Assembly: GCF_900241005.1 (NCBI RefSeq)
Contig: NZ_OEST01000002.1
Coordinates: forward strand, 372,001 to 436,000
Source of the DNA: Bacteroides cutis
GTDB lineage: Bacteria; Bacteroidota; Bacteroidia; Bacteroidales; Bacteroidaceae
Length of the DNA: 64,000 bases
Reading direction: 5' to 3'
Shown: positions 17,091-24,736 of the stretch, in pieces
Position numbering within the stretch: the first letter of the stretch is position 1
How the letters are laid out: each line of letters begins with the position of its first letter
Program-made: the position numbers and the translations under genes
The notes under the pieces: model-generated
The model's database searches: none
What the model was told of the DNA's origin: nothing
Seen by the model: the letters and a program-made list of their open reading frames with translations, nothing else

Positions 17091-17702
17091 TTGAAAGATA
17101 AAACTGTCTCTTTCAAACCGCGAAGCGTACCCGTTCCTGAGGTCTTCATTCCCAAAGCACTTCCTCAAGTGATTGAAAGTCAAAGATATTGGTTTGCCGC
17201 CCGTACACGTGACAAGCAAGAATTCGCTGTCCGCAGGATTCTGGAAAGCCTGAAAGCGGAAGAAGGTATGGATATTGAATTCTATCTTCCCACAAGGACT
17301 GTGGTCACCCAACTGAAGTACCGCAGGAAGAGAAGTGAGGTCCCTGTCGTCCGGAACTTGATATTTGTCCGTGCCACCAAAAAGACAGCCTGCGACATAC
17401 CCAATGTCTACGGGGTCCCCCTTTTCTATATGCGCGACCTTTCCACCCGTTCCCTTCTGGTCGTCCCCGAGAAGCAGATGGAGGACTTCATGTTCGTCAT
17501 GGACCTGAGTCCCGACGGTGTCAGCTTCGACAACGGAGCATTGTCTGCGGGCCGTAAGGTCAGGGTCGTCAAGGGCGACTTCTGCGGTATTGAGGGGGAA
17601 ACCACCACCCGTTCCAACAAGACTTACGTGGTCATCCGTATCAAGGGTATCCTGACCGCTACCATCAAAGTGCCCAGGTCCTATCTGAAAATAATAGAGT
17701 AA
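17091..17702 (+). CDS. upxY: UpxY-family capsule transcription antiterminator
   Basis: This 203-residue NusG-like protein has an NGN domain from about residue 30 (RYWFAARTRDKQEFAVRRIL, FYLPTRTVVTQLKYRRKRSEVPVVRNLIFV) and a C-terminal KOW segment (VRVVKGDFCGIEGE). UpxY proteins prevent early termination of their own capsule operon by acting on the 5' leader. The start must be the TTG at 17091: the in-frame stop at 17079 leaves no ATG upstream, and the next in-frame ATG would remove the NGN core. It is GC-rich compared with the distal capsule genes. Confidence 0.92.
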   Translation: MKDKTVSFKPRSVPVPEVFIPKALPQVIESQRYWFAARTRDKQEFAVRRILESLKAEEGMDIEFYLPTRTVVTQLKYRRKRSEVPVVRNLIFVRATKKTACDIPNVYGVPLFYMRDLSTRSLLVVPEKQMEDFMFVMDLSPDGVSFDNGALSAGRKVRVVKGDFCGIEGETTTRSNKTYVVIRIKGILTATIKVPRSYLKIIE

Positions 17703-17730
17703 CATTTTAATCTTATCATATTCACATTCA

Positions 17731-18216
17731 ATGAATAATCTACTTTCCCGTACTCATGAGCTCCAGCGGCTGGCCCATGAGCTGATGTATCTTGGCATGG
17801 ATGGCTCCCCCGTCTATTCGGACGACTTTTGCCGTTTGAATAAGGAAGTCCTCGTCCGTTGCGACTCCCTTTTCCCGGAAAAAGGTTCTGATATTATCGA
17901 AGAGGCCGACCTGTGCCTGGCCCTCCTGATGGGTTATAATGCCACGATCTACGACTATGGCGACAAGGAGGAGAAGAAGCAGGCTGTCCTGGATCGTATC
18001 TGCAATATCCTGGCCCCCCTTGCCCCTTCCTTGCTGAAAGTACGCCTGCTGTCTTACTGCTACGGCGAGGTTTACGAGGAGTCCATGCTCCTGGAAGCCC
18101 GTTCAATCATAGGGAGCTGGCAGGGAAGCCCCCTTACCCCCGCACAGAGGGAGATCATTGAAGAGCTGCAGAATATCGAGGATAACCAATATCCTTTTGA
18201 AATACTCGAAGAGTGA
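17731..18216 (+). CDS. upxZ: UpxZ-family inhibitor of other capsule loci
   Basis: This 161-residue acidic helical protein lies 28 bases after upxY. LLSRTHELQRLAHELMYLGMDGSPVYSDDF at the N-terminus is typical of UpxZ. UpxZ proteins of Bacteroides inhibit UpxY proteins of other loci so that one capsule predominates. The gene pair and order (upxY-upxZ first in the operon) support the call more than any catalytic motif. It is not membrane-associated. Confidence 0.9.
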   Translation: MNNLLSRTHELQRLAHELMYLGMDGSPVYSDDFCRLNKEVLVRCDSLFPEKGSDIIEEADLCLALLMGYNATIYDYGDKEEKKQAVLDRICNILAPLAPSLLKVRLLSYCYGEVYEESMLLEARSIIGSWQGSPLTPAQREIIEELQNIEDNQYPFEILEE

Positions 18217-18244
18217 ACCATTAACCTTTAAACCCCAAGTTCCG

Positions 18245-19345
18245 TTGTTCATACTGTATCTTATACTTGCCTTTGTCATATCGGTATTCATCGCCCGCAT
18301 GCTTATCCCGCGCATCCTGCTCATCTCGATGCGCAAGAAGCTTTTCGACATCCCGGATTCCCGCAAGGTCCACAACAAGGCCATCCCCCGGCTGGGCGGC
18401 GTCTCTTTCTTCCCCACGGTGCTGTTCACCTTCTGCTTTATCTACGCGGTAAGGCTGCTGGAGGGCGACGGGGTGGCTTCCGTATATGCCGGCCACCTGC
18501 TTCCCGAACTGTTGCTCTTTGCCTGCGGGATGACTTTGCTCTACCTTACCGGCATCGCCGACGACCTGGTGGGCGTGCGTTATCGCCAGAAACTGGCCAT
18601 ACAGGTTATCTGCGCCTCCTTCTTCCCGCTTTCCGGCTTGTGGCTCAACAATCTATACGGCCTGTTCGGCATCCATGCGTTGGACCCCTGCATCGGCATG
18701 CCGTTCACCGTCCTCTCCATAGTTTTCATCACCAATGCCATCAACCTGATAGACGGCATTGACGGGCTTGCCTCCGGCTTGAGCAGCGTTTCCCTGCTCA
18801 TCTTCACTTTTCTCTTCATCGACAAGGGCCTGTGGAGCTATGCCATGCTTTCCGTCGCCACTTTCGGTGTCCTTGTCCCGTTCTTCTATTACAACGTGTT
18901 CGGCAGTGCCGAGCGTTCCCGGAAGATTTTCATGGGGGACACCGGCAGCCTTACCTTGGGTTATACGCTGAGTTTCCTTGCCATCAAATACAGCCAGGTC
19001 AATCCGGATGTCACCTCTTATACCGAAGGCGCTTTTGTCATAGCCTTCAGTACCTTGATCATTCCCGCCTTCGATGTTGTCCGGGTAGTCATGGTACGTG
19101 CACGCGAAGGCAGGAACCCTTTTGAACCGGACAAGAACCACATCCACCATAAACTCCTTGCCATCGGGCTGTCCCCGCGGAAGGCCATGCTCGCACTGCT
19201 GTGCATGTCCTGCGCGTTCAGTGCGGTCAACATCCTGTTGATGCCCTATGTCAATAACACGGTGATGCTGGTTGCGGACATAATGGTATGGGTAGGACTG
19301 AACTTGTGGTGGGATTATATAAGGGACAAACACAAGAAAAAGTAA
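18245..19345 (+). CDS. WecA/MraY-like undecaprenyl-phosphate sugar-1-phosphate transferase
   Basis: A polytopic membrane enzyme that would start repeat-unit synthesis by moving a HexNAc-1-phosphate onto undecaprenyl phosphate. Family motifs are present: IADDLVGVRYRQKL, NAINLIDGIDGLASGL (catalytic Asp region), FMGDTGSLTLGY and the cytoplasmic HIHHKL loop. The frame is open from an ATG at 18158 inside upxZ, but those first 29 residues overlap upxZ codons and look non-native. The TTG at 18245 starts right at the first membrane helix and is preferred. GC-rich like upxYZ. It directly follows upxZ and ends before the leftward block. Confidence 0.88.
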   Translation: MFILYLILAFVISVFIARMLIPRILLISMRKKLFDIPDSRKVHNKAIPRLGGVSFFPTVLFTFCFIYAVRLLEGDGVASVYAGHLLPELLLFACGMTLLYLTGIADDLVGVRYRQKLAIQVICASFFPLSGLWLNNLYGLFGIHALDPCIGMPFTVLSIVFITNAINLIDGIDGLASGLSSVSLLIFTFLFIDKGLWSYAMLSVATFGVLVPFFYYNVFGSAERSRKIFMGDTGSLTLGYTLSFLAIKYSQVNPDVTSYTEGAFVIAFSTLIIPAFDVVRVVMVRAREGRNPFEPDKNHIHHKLLAIGLSPRKAMLALLCMSCAFSAVNILLMPYVNNTVMLVADIMVWVGLNLWWDYIRDKHKKK

Positions 19346-19348
19346 TAT

Positions 19349-19765
19349 TCAATGAATATCCGCATATTCTGCCACCGCATTGAAACAAGGGCAGGGCTTC
19401 TGCGGATTTAAATCATGGTGTCCCACAACCAAAACTGTGGGAAACAGGAGTTTCAGTTCGCGGATAAGCGCCAGCAGACTGCCTCGTTGCAGTAAGGTAC
19501 GGGTATCTTTGGGATATCCGCAAGCATCAAGACCTCCTTCATAACAGATACCTACACTATGCGAGTTATGATTGCGGCAATGCGCCCCCGGTTTTTCCAA
19601 CGGACGTCCTCTGTGGATGTCACCATCCCGGGTAATATAGAAATGATAACCTATATCTTGAAATCTACGGTGGTTGATATGGTCGCAACGGCACTGTTCA
19701 AAATCAAAGCTCTGCCCCTCACGGGTAGCAGAGCAATGAATAATGATAAGGGTAATGGTTCTCAT
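19349..19765 (-). CDS. N-acetylmuramoyl-L-alanine amidase (Amidase_2)
   Basis: A 138-residue T7-lysozyme-like zinc amidase that would cut the bond between muramic acid and the stem peptide. IIIHCSATREG holds the first zinc His, GYHFYITRDGDIHRGRPLEKPGAHC is the family core, and VGHHDLNPQKPCPCF carries the last His/Cys ligands. A longer frame to 19846 exists, but the ATG at 19765 overlaps the stop of the preceding small gene as ATGA, which fixes the start. No signal peptide is seen, so export would need help. It is convergent with the initiating transferase (3-base gap). Confidence 0.87.
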   Translation of the reverse strand: MRTITLIIIHCSATREGQSFDFEQCRCDHINHRRFQDIGYHFYITRDGDIHRGRPLEKPGAHCRNHNSHSVGICYEGGLDACGYPKDTRTLLQRGSLLALIRELKLLFPTVLVVGHHDLNPQKPCPCFNAVAEYADIH

Positions 19766-19869
19766 CGGCTCATGCAAGAACTGATTCCGAACACTCCGGC
19801 CAGGGTAGTAGCCACGGCCACGATAACTTTGAGCACAATGCTCCATACTGATTTTTTTTCTGTTGACAT
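19762..19869 (-). CDS. smalltalk-type membrane micropeptide
   Basis: A 35-residue protein, MSTEKKSVWSIVLKVIVAVA followed by TTLAGVFGISSCMSR: a short basic start, one membrane helix and a Cys near the end. I recognise it as the Bacteroides smalltalk family, of unknown function. It overlaps the amidase start by ATGA, so the two are probably translationally coupled. A small membrane protein paired with an amidase resembles a holin-endolysin arrangement, but that is inference only. Confidence 0.85.
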   Translation of the reverse strand: MSTEKKSVWSIVLKVIVAVATTLAGVFGISSCMSR

Positions 19870-19900
19870 AAATTGATTTTTTTAGATGAAAAAATATATT

Positions 19901-20374
19901 TTATCCCAGCGGATTTTCATTCTGGTCTTCACCGTTGCCCGATGAGCTGCCGCCACTGTTGCCGTCAGCCTCTATGGCATATTGGGAAGCCTCTTTCAGT
20001 GCAGCCTCCAGGTTGATTTGGGCGTTACTCAGTTCTCCGGTGGCACGGGCGCGCAGTTTCACGCCTTTTACATTATCCGTTACAGTGAATTCCTTGGCGG
20101 ACGTAGCGCCTTTCTTGCTCACGATGCCTACGGAGAATATAGCGAGATCATCCAATTTCACGTTCTTGCCGTCCAATATCAACTCCTTGATACAGGAGAT
20201 CATATCGGCAAGCACACCCTTGATAACGCCGGGCGAAAAAGGAGTGTTATGCTTCGACATGTGTTTCGACAACATTTCCGTGTCGAATGTCTCGTTAATC
20301 ACCGGACGGGCATACCAAAGGCCGTTGCATTGGTTTTTCTCGCCTACAATCTGAACTTTTTTGTAAGTAATCAT
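19901..20374 (-). CDS. HU-family DNA-binding protein with Gly/Ser tail
   Basis: This 157-residue HU/IHF-like protein of the Bacteroides long type (HU-HIG class) has an alpha-helical start (MLSKHMSKHNTPFSPGVIKGVLADMISCIKELILDG), the beta-arm region (VKLDDLAIFSVGIVSKKGATS) and an acidic low-complexity tail (GNSGGSSSGNGEDQNENPLG). It is 31 bases upstream of the smalltalk gene and leads that small leftward operon. A TATCTTTG on the minus strand at 20444-20451 could be its -7 element. It probably binds DNA; target unknown. Confidence 0.82.
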   Translation of the reverse strand: MITYKKVQIVGEKNQCNGLWYARPVINETFDTEMLSKHMSKHNTPFSPGVIKGVLADMISCIKELILDGKNVKLDDLAIFSVGIVSKKGATSAKEFTVTDNVKGVKLRARATGELSNAQINLEAALKEASQYAIEADGNSGGSSSGNGEDQNENPLG

Positions 20375-20596
20375 ACATCTAAAGTTTTAAGTTAATAATT
20401 AGTTTTACTTTGGCCGGAGAGTTTATTCCTCTCTTGACCGAAACAAAGATACGATGCGTAAAAAAGAGAAAATAGGTAAAAGTGGATAAGGCTTGATTTC
20501 GGTAGGTTATAGTTGATTAAAGCCGATACTCTGTATGGATGTTTCGCTGATTTTCAGTAACTTTACATCCGATAAAGAAACAAGATAAGTGAAGTT

Positions 20597-20815
20597 ATGG
20601 AGAATTTTGTCATTCGTGCTTATGGGCGTACGGAACTTGCCCAATGTTACTTTCCTGCACTTAATTCGCAGGTAGCTTACCGGAAATTACAGAGTTGGAT
20701 TGATTATTGCCCCCATCTGCGCGATCGGCTCAATGCTTTATGCTGCAATCCGCAGAGCCGCATGTTCCTGCCTGTCCAGGTAAGGATGATAGTAGAAGCG
20801 TTGGGAGAACCCTGA
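20597..20815 (+). CDS. DUF4248 small protein
   Basis: A 72-residue protein with MENFVIRAYGRTELAQCYFP, YRKLQSWIDYCPHL and LPVQVRMIVEALGEP, the pattern of DUF4248. It probably has a small helical, possibly DNA-binding fold. The family recurs next to VirE-type and HU-like genes in Bacteroides capsule regions. It is transcribed rightward, divergent from the HU-like gene, across a 222-base gap with no clear promoter for this gene. Function unknown. Confidence 0.8.
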   Translation: MENFVIRAYGRTELAQCYFPALNSQVAYRKLQSWIDYCPHLRDRLNALCCNPQSRMFLPVQVRMIVEALGEP

Positions 20816-20940
20816 AATACCGACGGACGAAAGAGGATGATCAACGAGTGTCACCATGCTGTTTAGACAACTCGTTATCATCTTTAGACGGCTCATCATC
20901 ATCTTTCGGTTGCCAATCTTCTTCTTTCCGCGGCCAGCCG

Positions 20941-23058
20941 TTATGTTCCGGCTACCGGCGGTTTTGCCGTAAACCGTGCCGTGGCACACTGGTTGCGATA
21001 GATTTCATCACCTTTCAACTCTACGACCCGATATCCCCGCTGATTGGCGGTTCTCACCAGCTCGAACCCCGCCTGCTTCATGGCGATTCCGATTTTGGTA
21101 GGACTAAGCAACTGCTTGATGCCTCCGCTGATTTGATTCAGGATATAAGCCGTGGTAACAAAGATACATTCTTCGCCCGGCATGGGGTAGCGGAAACGTG
21201 TAAGAACAAGTTCACGCTCCAGGTTAGGGACTTCAAAGTTCACATTGTGGGCATTGACAGCGTTTACCTCCCCGGTATCGAACCAATAGTGAAAACCCTC
21301 TTTCCAAAGGGTGTAAGCCTGCGCGTAGACCCCGTCATAATTTACGGGGTACGTATAGGGGTCGTCGATGCTCTCCACCTCAAAAGGCAACCAGCGACGA
21401 TTACCGGTGGGATCTGAGAGAAAATGGATATTATTACTGGTACCGCAGAAACTCGCAATATGGGGACGGTGCTCTTTATAGTGCCCATAAGCCTCCCGTT
21501 CGTTCACGTTTTTCATGGTTACCATGGCTTTGAGTTGGTTCAACTCTGCCGGACGCATCTCGTCTATCTCCTCCAGGCAGATGAGGGCGAACTCGGTGAG
21601 GGTAAACATATCATCTTTGGTGATACGGTTATTATTCGATTTCACATAAAAATATTGTTGCAACTCTTTAGGCAGCAGGTTATTGAACCAAGTGGTTTTA
21701 TAACTTCCCTGCGGCCCGATGAGAACCAGAATTTCATGATTTACCACTTGCGTGTCAAACAAGGATGCGGTGATACCTACAAACCATTTCTTGAAGTATT
21801 CCGCAAACACGGACGGGTCACCCTTGACGTGCACGGTAGATGCCAGCTGCCCGATATAGTCGATGTCGCGGTTCCAAGGCTTCAACTTACTGAAATGTTC
21901 GACGAAAGGATTGAAAAGCTTCACATACTCGGAGCTCAGCACGTTGCGGATGTCACCGATGCGTGCCGCCTTCGTATCCTTGCTCATCCGGCACCACAGG
22001 GAGTTGACGAAACGGTCGTCTATTTCCACATACCTGCCGTCGTCTTTGCCGGCATCGGATTTCAGAACTTCACATTTTCCGGTGATAGTATTATGTCTGA
22101 ATTTCGCTTGGGTATCAAGAAACGTCTCTATTTCCTCTACGGTGGCAAACTTATCGTTTCCGGTAGTGTCCTTACCCTTCCGGCAAGACAGTTTCCGGGT
22201 GCCGTGTTCATCTGTATTGAGATAACACGAACGGAAAATGGAAACAATATCCCCGTCGTAATCAGTAAACCGGCCGATGGCCCATTCCGTCGCTTCATCT
22301 TGAGATACCCCAAACGCGTTGAGCAGATAGCCCATTCGCATGATATATTCGTTACGGGAATGTTCGGTATAAACAATGTTTTCCCGGTTCAGTTCTTCGG
22401 CGGCTTTTTCTACAGCTCTTTGCAACCGCTTATGCGGGGTTCTTTTTGGGGAAGTCCCACACGATACGTTTGTCCGGGATTGTATCCGGAAAGGAAGCGC
22501 CTCAGGATTGAAAAACACATCAGGATCATGGGCAAGTCCGCACAAACGGGTAACATTCTTGCATTTCAGGTCGCATTCGTAATCCAGCAGGCGGGAATAG
22601 TAGAGATTGGTTTCTTCAAAAACACGGGCATAAAGTTTCAAGTTTCCTTTGGAATGGTCGCCGATACAATCCGTAAGGAAAATCACCCGGACACCGTTAC
22701 CGCTAATGGTACGGTAGGAGAGGAGAGTATGAGGATCCTCACGAATACTTTGCAACATCGTTTTCATCCGGTCGGTGGGCACATGATCCAAGTCGGCCAT
22801 GGAAAGTCCGGTCCATCCGGAGATATTCTCCCGTCGTTTTCCACCCTCGAAACGTACGGCTATGGCGAAACAGGGGCACGCAGCCTTTTCACGGTTAGCA
22901 GCATCAGTGAGTCCTTGTTTTGCATAATGACGATGTTTTTCGGTATGTTCACTTATCAACGCATCGTTCTTGATGAGGTCGACCACTTGACGAATAGTAG
23001 TTTTTGCGGGATGCATGTCTGAATAGCCTTTAAAAAGGCTGATTAAAATTTCTTTCAT
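20941..23058 (-). CDS. VirE N-terminal domain / VirE helicase-like ATPase
   Basis: This 705-residue protein has an N-terminal BT4734/VirE-N domain (to about 200, including GWTGLSMADLDHVPTDRM, primase-polymerase-like) and a VirE-family superfamily 3-like ATPase. Its P-loop is GPQGSYKTTWFNNLL near residue 450, with an acidic Walker B-like LICLEEIDE and FCGTSNNIHFLSDPTGNRRW downstream. This architecture recalls phage or plasmid replication proteins, yet it recurs in Bacteroides capsule regions. It is transcribed leftward, against the capsule genes on both sides. Function unknown. Confidence 0.82.
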   Translation of the reverse strand: MKEILISLFKGYSDMHPAKTTIRQVVDLIKNDALISEHTEKHRHYAKQGLTDAANREKAACPCFAIAVRFEGGKRRENISGWTGLSMADLDHVPTDRMKTMLQSIREDPHTLLSYRTISGNGVRVIFLTDCIGDHSKGNLKLYARVFEETNLYYSRLLDYECDLKCKNVTRLCGLAHDPDVFFNPEALPFRIQSRTNVSCGTSPKRTPHKRLQRAVEKAAEELNRENIVYTEHSRNEYIMRMGYLLNAFGVSQDEATEWAIGRFTDYDGDIVSIFRSCYLNTDEHGTRKLSCRKGKDTTGNDKFATVEEIETFLDTQAKFRHNTITGKCEVLKSDAGKDDGRYVEIDDRFVNSLWCRMSKDTKAARIGDIRNVLSSEYVKLFNPFVEHFSKLKPWNRDIDYIGQLASTVHVKGDPSVFAEYFKKWFVGITASLFDTQVVNHEILVLIGPQGSYKTTWFNNLLPKELQQYFYVKSNNNRITKDDMFTLTEFALICLEEIDEMRPAELNQLKAMVTMKNVNEREAYGHYKEHRPHIASFCGTSNNIHFLSDPTGNRRWLPFEVESIDDPYTYPVNYDGVYAQAYTLWKEGFHYWFDTGEVNAVNAHNVNFEVPNLERELVLTRFRYPMPGEECIFVTTAYILNQISGGIKQLLSPTKIGIAMKQAGFELVRTANQRGYRVVELKGDEIYRNQCATARFTAKPPVAGT

Positions 23059-23239
23059 TGAATGTTTTTATTGTTGTAAAAAAAATGATGCCGCGAAGTT
23101 GAGGAATAGATGGCGTACCGCCAAAAAGAGATAACTGACATGTGAGTTACGCATGGATGATTTATTAACATTATTCACGTATGTTAACGTTTCACATGCC
23201 TGTTTTTTAGTATCAACTTAAATTTATTCAAAAAAAACG

Positions 23240-23532
23240 ATGAGTAAAAAGAAGAGAATCATCCTCTACTTTGAGCTGGGTGATTTCCTGGAATCGCTAC
23301 GGTGTAGCATTCCGGTAGATGGTAAATACCTTCCCATTCAGGAAGTATGCCATCGCACGTCTATGAGCGTCTCCACTTATGAATGCATAAAAAGGGGACT
23401 TGGTCTGATTTGAATCAGTGCTATGCTGTTTTCCACCTCTATGCGGGTGTGTACGCGCTACACTCCAAAGAGTACAACAGCTTGGTTCACAGGTTTGTGC
23501 AGTGTATGGAAAAAGATTGGGAAACGTATTGA
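23240..23532 (+). pseudogene. frameshifted small Bacteroides gene
   Basis: An ATG at 23240 opens MSKKKRIILYFELGDFLESL... and runs to a stop at 23411-23413. The next frame continues as DLNQCYAVFHLYAGVYALHS...CMEKDWETY to a stop at 23530-23532. Joining them near the AAAAAGGGG run (23389-23397) would give a protein of about 97 residues, so one frameshift appears to split the gene. I do not recognise the family. The bases on either side (23059-23239 and 23533-23713) contain no supported gene. Confidence 0.5.
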
Positions 23533-23544
23533 CGCTGTAGCCGA

Positions 23545-23667
23545 TGACACCTTTGGCACGCGTTTTTCCAACTTTCTATAGTATATATGTATTTAATGAA
23601 TCAATACTTAATAGTACGTTTTACGTATACGTATAAAAAGTTATAAAAGAGGGTGACAAAGGTGTCA
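23545..23667. repeat. 11-bp inverted repeat upstream of pseB
   Basis: TGACACCTTTG at 23545-23555 and CAAAGGTGTCA at 23657-23667 are exact inverted copies 101 bases apart. The right copy is also part of a local hyphenated palindrome, GTGACA-AAGG-TGTCAC, at 23653-23668. It lies just ahead of the pseudaminic acid genes and could be an operator, an RNA structure or a small recombination site. No convincing promoter is inside. Confidence 0.4.
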
Positions 23668-23713
23668 CTACTATTTGTGTTTATGTCAAAATTACGAATA
23701 TAATTTCATTATT

Positions 23714-24736
23714 ATGCTTAATAATAAATCCGTCTTGATTACCGGAGGAACAGGTTCCTTCGGCAAGAAGTTTGTGGAAACCATTCTCCGTGATTATCCA
23801 CAAGTTAAAAAAATCATTATCTACTCTCGTGATGAACTAAAGCAGTTCGAATTAAAGCAGAAGTATCCGGAGAATAAGTATCCCCAGATGAGATATTTCA
23901 TTGGTGATGTCCGCGACCTTGAACGTCTGACCCGTGCTTGTGAAGGGGTGGATGTAATTATCCATGCTGCTGCGATCAAGCAGGTAGATACGGCTGAGTA
24001 CAATCCTGAAGAATGTATCAAAACTAACGTACATGGTGCGCAGAATGTGATAAAAGCGGCTCTTGCCACAGGTGTCCGTCACGTGGTGGCGTTATCTACG
24101 GACAAGGCCTGTGCTCCTATCAATCTTTACGGAGCAACCAAGTTGACATCTGATAAATTGTTTACGGCAGCCAATAATATCAGTGGTTCCAAGGACATTA
24201 AGTTTTCTGTAGTCCGTTATGGAAATGTGATGGGTTCCCGTGGTTCCGTAATTCCCTTTTTTATCAATAAACGTGATAATGGAGCGAAGGAACTTCCCAT
24301 TACTGATATGCGGATGACCCGTTTCAATATCTCGTTGGAGGCCGGTGTCGCTTTGGTAATGTACGCCATCGGTCATCATTTGGGAGGAGAAATTTTCATC
24401 CCGAAAATTCCATCCTATCATATCAAAGATGTTGCCACTGCCATCGCTCCCAATCTACCGCAGGTAGAAGTAGGTATACGTCCGGGCGAGAAGTTGCATG
24501 AAGAGATGATTACCGTGACCGATGCCCTTGACACTATCGACTTGGGAAGATATTATGTGATCCTGCCTTCTGTTTCCTACAAACATAAGCGTGAAGAATT
24601 TATCAAACACCACAATGCTGTACCTGTTCCCAACGGTTTCCATTATAGTAGTGACAGCAACACTGAATGGGAAACAGTGGAGAGCATGCGTGAGAATATC
24701 AAGAAATATGTTGATCCTAATTTTGAGGTAAAATGA
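23714..24736 (+). CDS. pseB: UDP-GlcNAc 4,6-dehydratase (inverting), PseB
   Basis: First step of pseudaminic acid synthesis: UDP-GlcNAc to UDP-2-acetamido-2,6-dideoxy-beta-L-arabino-hexos-4-ulose. The 340 residues include the Rossmann motif ITGGTGSFGKKF at about 9-20, ALSTDKACAPINLYGATK with the YxxxK-type pair, and VRYGNVMGSRGSVIP. A longer frame exists from 23675, but MLNNKSVLITGG at 23714 matches the family start. The retaining FlaA1-type dehydratase is the alternative; the pseC-F-G-I neighbours decide for PseB. It overlaps pseC by 4 bases (ATGA). Confidence 0.93.
   Translation: MLNNKSVLITGGTGSFGKKFVETILRDYPQVKKIIIYSRDELKQFELKQKYPENKYPQMRYFIGDVRDLERLTRACEGVDVIIHAAAIKQVDTAEYNPEECIKTNVHGAQNVIKAALATGVRHVVALSTDKACAPINLYGATKLTSDKLFTAANNISGSKDIKFSVVRYGNVMGSRGSVIPFFINKRDNGAKELPITDMRMTRFNISLEAGVALVMYAIGHHLGGEIFIPKIPSYHIKDVATAIAPNLPQVEVGIRPGEKLHEEMITVTDALDTIDLGRYYVILPSVSYKHKREEFIKHHNAVPVPNGFHYSSDSNTEWETVESMRENIKKYVDPNFEVK

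Noticed and set aside
16776..17705. Leftward open frame of 309 codons opposite upxY
   Set aside because: It lies over the upxY gene, which has clear NGN and KOW motifs, and over the invertible promoter. Its sequence has no recognisable domain; it is a shadow of GC-rich codons.
21424..23022. Rightward open frame of 532 codons opposite the VirE-type gene
   Set aside because: The leftward frame has a P-loop and family motifs over the same bases. The rightward frame shows no domain and is best explained by codon bias of the true gene.
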